In this document: positions 27,076 through 36,207 of the stretch, piece after piece
Layout of the letters: every line of letters starts with the position of its first letter
Numbering within the stretch: the first letter of the stretch is position 1
Program-made: the position numbers and the translations under genes
The notes under the pieces: generated by a model
Told to the model about the DNA's origin: nothing
Database searches by the model: none
The model's input: the letters and a program-made list of their open reading frames with translations, nothing else
Assembly: GCF_002873135.1 (NCBI RefSeq)
Contig: NZ_MCVI01000094.1
Span: 1 to 50,007 of the forward strand
DNA: 50,007 nucleotides
Direction: 5' to 3'
From: Shewanella sp. 10N.286.48.A6
Lineage (GTDB): Bacteria; Pseudomonadota; Gammaproteobacteria; Enterobacterales; Shewanellaceae

Positions 27076-28068
27076 ATGCAAACTTTGACACAAACCCTGA
27101 CCAACCAAGCAGTATCAGCTTCGCTTTCACAATTAGTACTTAGCCTTGCCGATTGCTCAAAAGCAATTAGTAAAGCAGTGCAACATGGTGCATTAGCTGG
27201 TGTTTTGGGCGCTACTGAACAAGAAAATGTTCAAGGCGAAACCCAAAAGAAACTCGACGTGATTACCAATGACATGCTCAAAGATGCACTTAAAGCTGAA
27301 GGCAATGTTCGCGGTCTTGCATCTGAAGAAGAAGATTATGTTGTTGAAGTCAATCAAGACGGCGAATACTTAGTTTGTTTTGATCCTCTAGACGGTTCAT
27401 CAAATATCGATATCAACTCACTGGTAGGGACGATTTTCTCAGTGCTACCTGCTGGCGAAGGCGAGTTTAACGAGCAAAGCTTTTTACAAAGTGGCCGCAA
27501 ACAAGTTGCCGCAGGTTATGTGCTTTACGGCCCATCAACCATGATGGCGCTCACCACAGGTCAAGGTACTCAACTTTATACCTTAGATCCTGACACTAAC
27601 GAGTTCCTGCTCACCACAGCAGAAGTGAGTATCAGTAAAGATACCGCTGAATTTGCGATCAATATGTCCAATCAGCGCTTTTGGGAAGCACCAATGCAAA
27701 CTTACATTGCTGACTTAGTATTAGGCACTATTGGGCCCCGTGAAAAGTCATTCAATATGCGCTGGATTGCTGCAATGGTGGGTGATGTTCACCGCGTATT
27801 ATGTCGTGGCGGTATCTTTGCTTACCCAACCGATAATAAGAACCCTGAAAAGCCGTACAAGCTGCGTTTAATGTATGAAGCCAACCCTATGGCTTTATTG
27901 GTTGAACAAGCCGGTGGTAAAGCATCTACAGGCTATGGTGATATCCTAGATATCGAACCAACAGCTATCCATCAACGTGTTGCTGTTATTCTTGGTAGCG
28001 CCAACGAAGTGGATACTTGCTTAAGCTACCATGATGTTGATTACAGCCAAGAGCCGACAATTGATTAA
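27076..28068 (+). CDS. fbp: Fructose-1,6-bisphosphatase, class I
   Basis: 330 residues, close to the E. coli length of 332. It removes the 1-phosphate in gluconeogenesis. Metal and substrate motifs are [19 protein letters not shown], and [13 protein letters not shown], with the sugar-phosphate site later in [19 protein letters not shown]. Bacteria living on lactate and amino acids need it for sugar synthesis. GGAAC lies about seven bases before the ATG. It has a clear terminator and no cotranscribed neighbour. Confidence 0.97.
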   Translation: MQTLTQTLTNQAVSASLSQLVLSLADCSKAISKAVQHGALAGVLGATEQENVQGETQKKLDVITNDMLKDALKAEGNVRGLASEEEDYVVEVNQDGEYLVCFDPLDGSSNIDINSLVGTIFSVLPAGEGEFNEQSFLQSGRKQVAAGYVLYGPSTMMALTTGQGTQLYTLDPDTNEFLLTTAEVSISKDTAEFAINMSNQRFWEAPMQTYIADLVLGTIGPREKSFNMRWIAAMVGDVHRVLCRGGIFAYPTDNKNPEKPYKLRLMYEANPMALLVEQAGGKASTGYGDILDIEPTAIHQRVAVILGSANEVDTCLSYHDVDYSQEPTID

Positions 28069-28088
28069 TTGCGCTTTTAGCTACTATT

Positions 28089-28114
28089 AAAAAACCGCCT
28101 GCTGGCGGTTTTTT
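28089..28114 (+). terminator. Rho-independent terminator of fbp
   Basis: AAAAAACCGCC (28089-28099), loop TGCT, GGCGGTTTTTT (28104-28114), 20 bases after the stop codon. Confidence 0.92.
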
Positions 28115-28178
28115 TGATCTTGCTAGCTATTAGTGATTAGTAATGATTGAGCTAATAGAGAGCTAAGTTTTAAAAACA

Positions 28179-28204
28179 ACATAGCCTGCAATTGCAGGCT
28201 ATGT
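28179..28204 (-). terminator. Terminator of the symporter gene
   Basis: A 26-base perfect palindrome (arms ACATAGCCTGCA and TGCAGGCTATGT) followed on the minus strand by TGTTTTTAAAA, 35 bases after the symporter stop codon. Confidence 0.8.
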
Positions 28205-28239
28205 AATGTTAGCGCTTTAGCTACGATTAAATAGCGAGC

Positions 28240-29481
28240 TTATGCCTCAGCATTAAGCTGATGTGGTTTTTCCGTTTGATCCACTATGGTTAATACCGCA
28301 GTATCACCCACTACGTTACAAGATGTCAGTACCATATCAATAATACGATCAAGTGCTGCCACAATGGCAAAGGCTTCGACTGGTAAACCTAATTGGTAGA
28401 TAAGCACACCAATCATCACCATGCCGCCGCCGGGTACGCCACCAGCGCCCACTGACAATAAAAACACACTAAATAACAATGCTGGAATTTGCTCTGCTGT
28501 AATTGGCATACCAAAAGCATTGGCCACAAAGAAAATCGCGATAGTAATGTAAATTGACACTCCGCCCATGTTCATCGTTGCCCCGAGTGGCACCCCGAAT
28601 CCAGCGACAGCGCGGCTAACAGCTAACTTATCGGTTAAGGTACGCATGGTCACAGGGATGGTCGCATTTGAACTGGCGGTAGAAAGCGAGAATAAAATCT
28701 GCTCTTTGGTTTTTTCACGAAAGCTCGAGGCTGATACCGGGGTGAAAATCGACACTGCTGTAGGGTAAACCACAAAAATCCATAACAACAGCAATGCTAA
28801 GATGATAACCAGGTATTCAACCACGCTGACAAAAATAGCCGGCTCAAGGGTTGCCGCTAATTTAAACATCAAGGCAAACACACCAATTGGCGCAAGGCTC
28901 ATTACCACAGTGATTAAGCGCATCATGATTTTATTGGCTGTTTGAAAACCTTGCACTGCGCCGCTAACGCTCTCACCCATTGATTTAATCACGCCGCCTA
29001 ACAGCAAGGCCATGAAAATAACTTGCAGCATATTACCTGAAGTAAATGCGGCAAATGGGTTATTAGGCACTATGCTAACAATCAGCTGCATTAAGTTAGG
29101 TAACTCAGTTGCAGTAATGCTCACGCCGCCATCGCTAGACATATCAACGCCTTTACCTGGCTCCAGTAACATGGCGACTAAAAATGCCGCTGTGATAGCC
29201 ACCAAGGTATTAATAATATAAAAGCTAAAGGTTTTACCGCCCAAACGGCCAAAGCTCTTTAAATCTTGCAGTTCACACACGCCGCAAACAATACTGACAA
29301 ATACCAGTGGCACCACTAGCATCATGATCATATTAACGAACATGGTACCAATACCGCTGGCAGCATTGACTAAGGTGCCTGAGAAGAAGCTGACATCATT
29401 GAGGGCAAATTGGACAATACTGCCCAATATTAGTCCAAAGAATAATCCGATAAAAATGCGGCTTGATAATGATTTGGTCAT
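28240..29481 (-). CDS. Dicarboxylate/amino acid:cation symporter (DAACS family)
   Basis: 413 residues, all membrane-spanning. The family signatures are visible: SLSTASSNATIPVTM (serine-rich hairpin loop HP1), GATMNMGGVSIY (unwound helix 7, NMxG), GAGGVPGGGMVM (HP2) and DRIIDMVLTSCNVVGD (helix 8 with substrate and sodium ligands). The Asp-Arg order and the Thr-Ser-Cys segment suggest glutamate, aspartate or C4-dicarboxylate rather than neutral amino acids, but I cannot fix the substrate. An in-frame TTG at 29508 would add nine residues; the ATG at 29481 with AGGAA upstream is preferred. Confidence 0.88.
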   Translation of the reverse strand: MTKSLSSRIFIGLFFGLILGSIVQFALNDVSFFSGTLVNAASGIGTMFVNMIMMLVVPLVFVSIVCGVCELQDLKSFGRLGGKTFSFYIINTLVAITAAFLVAMLLEPGKGVDMSSDGGVSITATELPNLMQLIVSIVPNNPFAAFTSGNMLQVIFMALLLGGVIKSMGESVSGAVQGFQTANKIMMRLITVVMSLAPIGVFALMFKLAATLEPAIFVSVVEYLVIILALLLLWIFVVYPTAVSIFTPVSASSFREKTKEQILFSLSTASSNATIPVTMRTLTDKLAVSRAVAGFGVPLGATMNMGGVSIYITIAIFFVANAFGMPITAEQIPALLFSVFLLSVGAGGVPGGGMVMIGVLIYQLGLPVEAFAIVAALDRIIDMVLTSCNVVGDTAVLTIVDQTEKPHQLNAEA

Positions 29482-30101
29482 ATCGCGAACGTTCCTAATA
29501 AAAGTCAAATTAACGCTGATTTCGCTGTTGTAACGACTTACACAGGCTCAATACTGAGGTTAATTCGACTGAAAATTTGTTTTAATTATTTTTAACGACA
29601 AGGATACTGGGACAAGAAGCAATTTAATTCAATGCTATCGATCAATTAGTTTGAGCGGCCACTGAGCAGCAGCATTTACAACTACCACCAAACTGTTGAA
29701 TTAAAACAACTTAAACTAAAACGGTTGAATTATAAATATTTTTAGCAGGATTCAAGACTAAAAAACACAACACTAACAGTATTATACACTGCTGCAAGAG
29801 TACTAATGAGTTGAGAACACTACAACTCTGACGACAATTTAAGCTAATAACTAGCGTTTTATAAAAGCGCAACATTTGCTTCTATTTATCCCATGCTGGC
29901 AGCATTAACCAGCGCCCAACAAAGATAACATTAATGCAAACAAAACATTTAATTACCACAACATTACAGCTTATTCTATTATCGGTTAATGCTGCTTTGA
30001 AGCTCGGGCTGTAGCGCTAATGAAATGACATAAAAAAGCTGCTTGGTTGGCACCAAACAGCTTTTTTGTAAATCAGTTCTGGGATGATTCACTTATCAAG
30101 T
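29482..30101. other. Intergenic region upstream of the symporter
   Basis: AT-rich, about 600 bases. GTTGAATTA occurs twice, at 29695-29703 and 29724-29732. The far end carries the terminator of the condensin-like operon (30032-30067). I see no credible small gene. Confidence 0.5.
30032..30067 (-). terminator. Terminator of the condensin-like operon
   Basis: AAAAAAGCTG and CAGCTTTTTT form the outer stem and TTGGT with ACCAA the inner stem. On the minus strand it ends in a U-tract, 35 bases after the last gene. Confidence 0.88.
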
Positions 30102-31322
30102 TTAAGCCAGCCATAACTCCACATCATGGATCATAAAGTTACCGTTATAAACAGGATCAGGATGGCCTATGGGCTCAAGTTCAAAATAAGCTTTGTGCTC
30201 ATCGGGCAAACCTTCGTAGCCGCCAATCACTTGATAAAGCCAATTCTCAGATGCCCAGTGCAACTTATGCTCTTCTAAGTATTCCAGTGCTGATTGACGA
30301 ACTCCTGAATCAATCACGGCGCAGAAGTATTCATCTACCGCTAGCTTTAGTGGATTATCAGGAATATCAAAATCCTCCACCGCAGTCATGGTCATGGACA
30401 CATCGTGCTCACGCACTTTTGCCGGCAATAAGTCGCGGCTAATGGTTTTAATTCTCGCCACCGTATCGAGCAAGATAAGCTCATGGCTGGCGTTATTAAC
30501 GTCGACACTGGCAGGCTTAATGATGGCTTCAGCGCAGTTAAACAATTTCGGCACAAACTTATGCGCCACATGATCATCAGGTTGATAATCAGGATGCAAA
30601 TCTGTGTGCAGTAAAAAGCCTTTTAATAATCGAGTACGCCCCTGAATTTGACGAAAACGCCCCAGTAGCTCTAGCAAGCGCCCTTGCACTGCACTAATTT
30701 CTTGAATGCACTGACTTAAGGTTTCTTGCAGATTGGTCACCAGTAAGCGTCTTAGCTCGCGAATATCACCGGCGGTATCACTAAGCTCACTAAACTGGAA
30801 CATTTCTAAGCCGTTGAGTAATTCAGACACCTGACTTTGGGCTAATTCATTTTCACGAATTTTGGCACTAATACTACCAACATAACCAAACTCATTATTA
30901 ATACGGCCCCACAATACCCGAATGGAGTAGCGCAGGCTGTCGGTAAAGCTGTAAACGTGCTCGTTTAAGTCAGCTAAATACGCCTCTGCTGCGCCATAAT
31001 CAATATTGTGCCTTGCTTCTTTGTAATGATCAGCCAGTGTTTTAATGGTGCTAAACGCCGAGCCGACATTGGCATCAATTTGCCGATTACGCTCATCACT
31101 TAAAGCTTCTTCAAGTAACGCCCGTACCGAGCGTTTTAAGCGCAGTTCTTCATCGGGCTCTGGGCGCCATAAAATGCCACTTTTTCTGAGTTTCTCAATC
31201 ACTGCTGCGTCATGGGTTTGCTCATTCACTGAGCCAGCAAGATAGGCATCCATAACCACATCAGAATGGCGACTCAGCTGTTTTAGTAGCTTAACCCCCG
31301 CTTGATGTAAATTATTGCTCAT
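30102..31322 (-). CDS. Kleisin-like (MukF/MksF-type) subunit of a condensin-like complex
   Basis: 406 residues, soluble and largely helical. The N-terminal 60 residues look like a winged helix (VIEKLRKSGILWRPEPDEELRL). A helical middle follows (ALLEEALSDERNRQ, LLEALLGRFRQIQGRTRLLK region), then a C-terminal domain. No catalytic motif is visible. Its assignment as the kleisin rests on context: it is the third gene after an SMC-like ATPase and a MukE-like protein, overlapping the latter by four bases (ATGA). In MukBEF and Mks systems the kleisin links the SMC heads and binds the MukE-like subunit. Sequence similarity to MukF is too low for me to see directly. Confidence is therefore moderate. 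Confidence 0.6.
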   Translation of the reverse strand: MSNNLHQAGVKLLKQLSRHSDVVMDAYLAGSVNEQTHDAAVIEKLRKSGILWRPEPDEELRLKRSVRALLEEALSDERNRQIDANVGSAFSTIKTLADHYKEARHNIDYGAAEAYLADLNEHVYSFTDSLRYSIRVLWGRINNEFGYVGSISAKIRENELAQSQVSELLNGLEMFQFSELSDTAGDIRELRRLLVTNLQETLSQCIQEISAVQGRLLELLGRFRQIQGRTRLLKGFLLHTDLHPDYQPDDHVAHKFVPKLFNCAEAIIKPASVDVNNASHELILLDTVARIKTISRDLLPAKVREHDVSMTMTAVEDFDIPDNPLKLAVDEYFCAVIDSGVRQSALEYLEEHKLHWASENWLYQVIGGYEGLPDEHKAYFELEPIGHPDPVYNGNFMIHDVELWLA

Positions 31323-31981
31323 AATAAATCCTTTTGGGTAGCTGTTTCAGCTTGCGCTTCAAGGCTTAACCCTTCAGTTTCATCAATAAAGCGAATCACT
31401 TCGTACAAATAATCAAGCTTGCCGGTGGCAATATAAATTTGTTTCTCGCTATTAGGTTTTACCAAATACCCCAACTCCACTAAGCGCTTAAACACCAATT
31501 TAATTTGGTTGTCGGCATTGCTACTGGTTGAGCCAAATAAGCGATATTGGCTCAACTTAGCGAGCTGCTCCATAAACGCTGGCGTATCTTCAATACGCGC
31601 TTGCAGCTCAGTTAAGCGTATTGGCGCACCTTCACTTAAAGGCGCATCTTGGCCGCTACTTTCTTGTACTAGCACCAACCATTCCACCAGCGGAATAAGC
31701 GCCGAGCAAATATCTTTAAACTGGCTAGAAATCACTTTACGTTCTTGCTCACCCAGTTGCTGATAGCCGCAAAAGAACACATCACCTTCTGCTGCAGAAG
31801 AAATCGTGCGGTTGATTTGATTTAAATACTGCTCCACTTTATCAAAGGTGGCACTGCTTTTCAGGGCGCGCCAGCCATCTTCATTGGTGGTGCGACAAAT
31901 AAACTCACCACGAAGCAGTTGCTCAATCAGCATGCCAGTGCCAACCAGTGTTGTTTCGGTACTTGCCGTAACCTCAGACAT
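31319..31981 (-). CDS. MukE/MksE-like (winged-helix) subunit of a condensin-like complex
   Basis: 220 residues, acidic and soluble. The C-terminal half looks like a winged helix (IKLVFKRLVELGYLVKPNSE), as in KITE proteins such as MukE, ScpB and MksE. The N-terminal segment MLIEQLLRGEFICRTTNEDGW resembles the start of MksE-type proteins. It begins on the last base of the SMC-like gene's stop codon (TAATG) and ends overlapping the kleisin-like gene, so the three are translationally coupled. KITE subunits bind the kleisin and regulate SMC ATPase activity and DNA capture. The assignment depends mainly on size, fold impression and context. Confidence 0.6.
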   Translation of the reverse strand: MSEVTASTETTLVGTGMLIEQLLRGEFICRTTNEDGWRALKSSATFDKVEQYLNQINRTISSAAEGDVFFCGYQQLGEQERKVISSQFKDICSALIPLVEWLVLVQESSGQDAPLSEGAPIRLTELQARIEDTPAFMEQLAKLSQYRLFGSTSSNADNQIKLVFKRLVELGYLVKPNSEKQIYIATGKLDYLYEVIRFIDETEGLSLEAQAETATQKDLL

Positions 31982-34900
31982 TAAATAGTCTCCTTATTGG
32001 CATGTTGACTTAAGCGTGCAGCCAATGGGTTGGCTTTAGGTTTCACCACTTGTAATTTACGGGTTTGCTTATTGATAATGTAGCGATTAGCAAACAAGTT
32101 CAGCACTTCAGATTCTGGGTTAGGAAACGCCCCTAATACGCTGATATTGTTATTAACGCAGGCATCAAATATCTTCTTCACGTTGGTGTGGTGCAAGGTG
32201 CCCAACTCATCAATAGGCCAATGAATAGTGACATCGGCTTTACCCCGTAATAGGCGAGTAAAGGCCAGTAAGAACTTACATAAAATCAGATAAGCCATAC
32301 CATGACTTGAAGATTCATTAAGCTGTCTATCGGTGCGAATAATTAAGTCGCTGTTGCCTTCTTTTAAGCGCAGCTCAATTTCCAGCAGTTTAGCAATGCC
32401 GCCACTTAACGCCGAGCGACCAATAATATCTAAGGCGCGGCGCATACTTGAGGTGTAATGCTCATCAGGCAGCTCACTAAAGCCATCTGCTTTCCACTGT
32501 TTAAAGGCTTTAACAAACACTTCAAGCTCAGGCCAAAACTCAAGTTCGCTAATGCGAGAACGAATCTTAACCGCGGATTCAGATACCCCATCAAGAAACA
32601 ACTCTTCACCCACTTCGCGAGTAATACGCGCGCTTTGGGAGGCGATACGTCTGTCGATGTCTGCTAATACATCGTAATAAGCGGTTAAGTCGATACCAAA
32701 AATACGCCCTTGCTCGCGAATGGCCATCAAGGATTGCGGCACCATCACATTCAATAACTGTTCAAGTTGTGGAACCAACTTGCGATAATCCAGTAGGCGG
32801 ATACCTTTATCATTGCTAAAGCTTGATTCATCTCGGGCACGTTCCCAAAACTCAGCTAAGCTCGAGCCTGACTTACTGGCAATAACCGAATCAAAATGCT
32901 CAACGTATTGTTTTACTGAGCCCAGTAAATAATCACGCTGTAGTAATAATTCTTCACCTTGTCTTAAGCGCTCACCAATGCCACCAGCGGCTTCATCTTT
33001 AGTTGGCGGCAATTTAAGCTCAGCCAGTTTTCGCATCACAGCCCGCAGCTTGGTGAGATTTTCAGAAGCCTCAACTTGCGCAGCATCCGAGGCTTTTTTC
33101 AAGCTTTCAAAGTGTTGTTTACGCTGCTTAACGTCAGTGGTTTTATTGGCAAGCTGCTGTTCTAACTCAAGGGCTGCTTGCTTAACTTTGGATAAATCGG
33201 TTTGCAATTTCGGCTTGGCAATTAGCCAGGCATTTTGATACCAATGTTCATAACGCAATACATCACTGCGACGCTTTTCCGCATTACTGATTTGGGTTTC
33301 AAGATCCCGAATTTGCCCTTTTAATGCCACGATAGCCGCTTCATCAACCCCGCGAGATTTAAGCTCGTTTTTGTACCATGATTCACAGGCTTTTTGCTCT
33401 TGCTTAGCATTACTACGGCGAGTGTCGATATTGGCTTTAATTTGCCCTAGCTGATTATCTAGCGCACCGACCACATCTTGCCAATAGGCATTTTTTTCCA
33501 TGCGGGCTTCAAGGGCTTGCTCTTTTTGCTCACTAAGCCACTCTAGGTGCTTATTGTGCTGCTGCTTGAGCTCGTTTTCTAATTGAATCAGACGCTTGCT
33601 GGCATGGGCTTTACGCTCGGATAACGCTTGATTGATTTGCTCTTGTGAGCTGCGCTTTTCATCAAATAAACGCCGCACATCTTCACGGCTATTTTTATAA
33701 GCAGTGCGAGCAAAAGTCAGCTCTTTATTAAGCGTGTCTAATTGATCGTTAATGGCTACCAGTTGATCTTCGTTTTCCGACTTTAACTCTTCAGCTTGAG
33801 CTAAGGCTTCTTCAGCTTTAGCTAAGCGCAGGCGTAAATCTTGCTCTGAGGCAGCATAATCAGGCACATCAATGGCTTTAAGATCTAAGCCAATACCAAA
33901 TAATACCTCGCCATTACTGTCTGCAACATGGGGATGGAGATCGGTGCGGTGTAATAGTTCAGGAGCAATAACCTTACCAAAGCTTTGCTCCCAACCTGAG
34001 GACTCTTTACGCAAAAACTCTAATAGAGTGTGTGATTGTGGAAATAACACCCCTTTGACATCATCAACATCAGCTAAGCGCTCATTCACTCTCACACTGG
34101 CGATTCGAAGTGCCTCAGAGACTTGATCGCGTTTGGCGCGCAGTTTTCTTTCTTCTATTGATAAGCGATCGACTTTTTGATTACAGCTTTCTTGTTCTTC
34201 ATCAGCGCGGCTAATGCGCTCATCAAACACTGCTAAGCTCATTTTCTCTTCTTCGGTGTAGCTGACACCGTCGATTTGATGTTTCAGCTCACCTTGGCTG
34301 AGCTTGAGTTTAAATTCTTGTTCAGCAAACTGCGCTTTACCGGCATCGGTTTTTTCACGCCATAAGCTGTCGAGTTGAGTTAAATCATCGTTAGCAGATT
34401 CACGCTGGGCATCACGGGTTTCACGAATGCTATCTTGCTCTTGATGCAGTGACTCAAGCTCTCGGTGTAACTGCTCAGCAATTTTACTACGGCGGGTACT
34501 GTAAGCCGCTTCAATGTCTTGGTGCTTTTCAGTTTGTAACTTATGACGCTCTGATAAGTTTTCTAAATCACTGCGCCAATTATCTAAACTGTCTAAGTCG
34601 GCTTTAGCTTGTTCAATATTGGCATTTAAAAAGCCTTCATATTGATCTTCAATGCCATCAAGCTCAGCTTCATATTTGCGGATATCACCTTGGGCGAATG
34701 ACAATTCTTGGCTGATCTCATCGCGGGCTTCTTTCCATTCTTCGTCCAGAAGGCGCAGTTGTAAACTGGTCTCTTTAGACTGATTTTCACTGCGCTCTTG
34801 GCGCTGTGCTTCAAAGGTTTCATCGGCGCGATAGCCTTTAGCTAAACTGCCTAGTCGAAGCTCGGCGCTCAGTAACTGATTAAACTCTTGTTCTAGCTTT

Positions 34901-35655
34901 TCAAATTCAGGGCGAATTTGCTCAAAGCCTTGGACTAACTGACTTTCACGGATCCAGCTTTCTACTCGCTGTGGGTTTAAGCGTGAGGTTGGCGGGTTAA
35001 CACCATCTTCTTCTAAAATGGCGGCTACCATCGACTTAACGGTTTCCATTTTGCCTTCTTTAGAATGCACCGCTTTGGCCAGTTTTTCGATATGGCGTAG
35101 CGAGTATTCGCTATCACACAATGAGAACTGATGGGCGTAATTACGTAGCTCGCTTTTATTGCCGCCGGTGGACAATAAACTGCGATCATGTTGAATAATC
35201 GCGCGGTATTCTCGGGTATTCAGCAAGTTAGTATGCGGCACCGACTGGCGCTTCATTTCACGGCCTAACTCCGCCATGGTATGACAAATGATGGTATCGC
35301 CATTACGGTTTTTAACGTAATCATCAAGCTCGAAACCTTTGGCAATAAAGCGGTAATTCACCCCTTTACCGTCACCGGCGGATGCCATTAGCGCTTGATA
35401 AAGCTGGCCGTCACTCTTTTGATATTCATAGATGATGTAACTTGAATCATGGGGAAGATACCAACGCTCAAAACTATCACGGGTTGAAGGCACGACTCGG
35501 CTAGGGTACTCACCATAAAACACTGGGACTAATCGCTGCAGTGTGGTTTTACCTGAAGCATTGGTACCACAAATGTTGGTGTGTCCATCTAGCTGCAGTT
35601 CCACCACACCAGGAAGGTGAGTATTAATTAACACTATTCTGATCAAGCTTGGCAT
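31981..35655 (-). CDS. SMC-like ATPase (MukB/MksB-type) of a condensin-like complex
   Basis: 1224 residues. The Walker A motif GTNASGKTT lies at about 30-38. Two long coiled-coil arms surround a hinge-like globular region at about 540-640 (SSGWEQSFGKVIAPELL). The C-terminal head has the signature-like NESSSHGMAYLILCKFLL (about 1113-1130) and Walker B with catalytic Glu in HWPIDELG (about 1145-1152). It should form a DNA-entrapping dimer with the two downstream gene products. From memory it resembles the large DUF3584-type proteins and MksB. TTG at 35682 would add nine residues; ATG 35655, with AAAGGA five bases upstream, gives MPSLIRIVLIN, typical of such heads. Role: chromosome organisation or, as for Wadjet, plasmid defence. 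Confidence 0.78.
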   Translation of the reverse strand: MPSLIRIVLINTHLPGVVELQLDGHTNICGTNASGKTTLQRLVPVFYGEYPSRVVPSTRDSFERWYLPHDSSYIIYEYQKSDGQLYQALMASAGDGKGVNYRFIAKGFELDDYVKNRNGDTIICHTMAELGREMKRQSVPHTNLLNTREYRAIIQHDRSLLSTGGNKSELRNYAHQFSLCDSEYSLRHIEKLAKAVHSKEGKMETVKSMVAAILEEDGVNPPTSRLNPQRVESWIRESQLVQGFEQIRPEFEKLEQEFNQLLSAELRLGSLAKGYRADETFEAQRQERSENQSKETSLQLRLLDEEWKEARDEISQELSFAQGDIRKYEAELDGIEDQYEGFLNANIEQAKADLDSLDNWRSDLENLSERHKLQTEKHQDIEAAYSTRRSKIAEQLHRELESLHQEQDSIRETRDAQRESANDDLTQLDSLWREKTDAGKAQFAEQEFKLKLSQGELKHQIDGVSYTEEEKMSLAVFDERISRADEEQESCNQKVDRLSIEERKLRAKRDQVSEALRIASVRVNERLADVDDVKGVLFPQSHTLLEFLRKESSGWEQSFGKVIAPELLHRTDLHPHVADSNGEVLFGIGLDLKAIDVPDYAASEQDLRLRLAKAEEALAQAEELKSENEDQLVAINDQLDTLNKELTFARTAYKNSREDVRRLFDEKRSSQEQINQALSERKAHASKRLIQLENELKQQHNKHLEWLSEQKEQALEARMEKNAYWQDVVGALDNQLGQIKANIDTRRSNAKQEQKACESWYKNELKSRGVDEAAIVALKGQIRDLETQISNAEKRRSDVLRYEHWYQNAWLIAKPKLQTDLSKVKQAALELEQQLANKTTDVKQRKQHFESLKKASDAAQVEASENLTKLRAVMRKLAELKLPPTKDEAAGGIGERLRQGEELLLQRDYLLGSVKQYVEHFDSVIASKSGSSLAEFWERARDESSFSNDKGIRLLDYRKLVPQLEQLLNVMVPQSLMAIREQGRIFGIDLTAYYDVLADIDRRIASQSARITREVGEELFLDGVSESAVKIRSRISELEFWPELEVFVKAFKQWKADGFSELPDEHYTSSMRRALDIIGRSALSGGIAKLLEIELRLKEGNSDLIIRTDRQLNESSSHGMAYLILCKFLLAFTRLLRGKADVTIHWPIDELGTLHHTNVKKIFDACVNNNISVLGAFPNPESEVLNLFANRYIINKQTRKLQVVKPKANPLAARLSQHANKETI

Positions 35656-35912
35656 TGGCATCCTTTTGCGTACTTTCCGCAACGGCTAAAAACAAGATTT
35701 TAGGGAATTTATTTTAATGAGCTATAAGTTAAATCAAAGCGCTGAATGAAGCAATTTAGCTGATAACAAAGCGTGAAATAATAACCGATAAAGGCTGCTT
35801 TACTCGCCTAACAAAGCAGCAAACGGCCAGTATATTGTTTTTACCAGCATGAAGTTGTGGGATATCACTTAGGTTTTATGCGAGGCTAAGGCGGATAAGC
35901 TGATTCAGAGAT

Positions 35913-35935
35913 AAAAAAACCACCTTTGCGATGGC
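35913..35935 (-). terminator. Possible weak terminator upstream of the condensin-like operon
   Basis: On the minus strand GCCATC, loop GCAAA, GGTGGT (two G:U pairs), then seven U residues. If real it lies between ahpF read-through and the SMC-like gene. Confidence 0.4.
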
Positions 35936-36057
35936 GTTAAAAATGAATATAACCAAATAAAATTTCACTATTAGTCAGCAGCTCCCCCCCCTTTTCACTG
36001 ATTCAGGTGCTTCTTTAATAACCATTCCAGTGCGTTATTTTTAACAGCGCTAAACAC

Positions 36058-36093
36058 AAAAAAAGCCAGCTTATTTAAATAAGCTGGCTTTTT
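36058..36093 (-). terminator. Rho-independent terminator of ahpF
   Basis: Palindromic arms AAAAGCCAGCTTATTT and AAATAAGCTGGCTTTT (36061-36092), followed on the minus strand by a U-tract, about 115 bases after the ahpF stop codon. Confidence 0.85.
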
Positions 36094-36207
36094 GTCAAAA
36101 TTCAATAATGCGTTAAGCACTTTATAAACGCTTTTCTATCAGCGCTTTTCGATTAAGAGCACGAACAAAGTGATTCGTTTTCGTTACAACACTGTCATTG
36201 CGACTAA

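Larger units (their letters stand above)
35656..36207. other. Intergenic region between the condensin-like operon and ahpF
   Basis: Holds the ahpF terminator, the second weaker hairpin (35913-35935) and a run of eight C at 35984-35991. No convincing promoter or small gene stands out, although the condensin-like operon must start here. Confidence 0.5.

Noticed and set aside
28179..28204. 26-base palindrome as a protein operator
   Set aside because: On the minus strand it is followed by a U-tract just after the symporter stop codon, so a terminator explains it better.
35984..35991. Run of eight C as a phase-variation tract
   Set aside because: It is not inside or directly before a coding region and no reading frame would switch.
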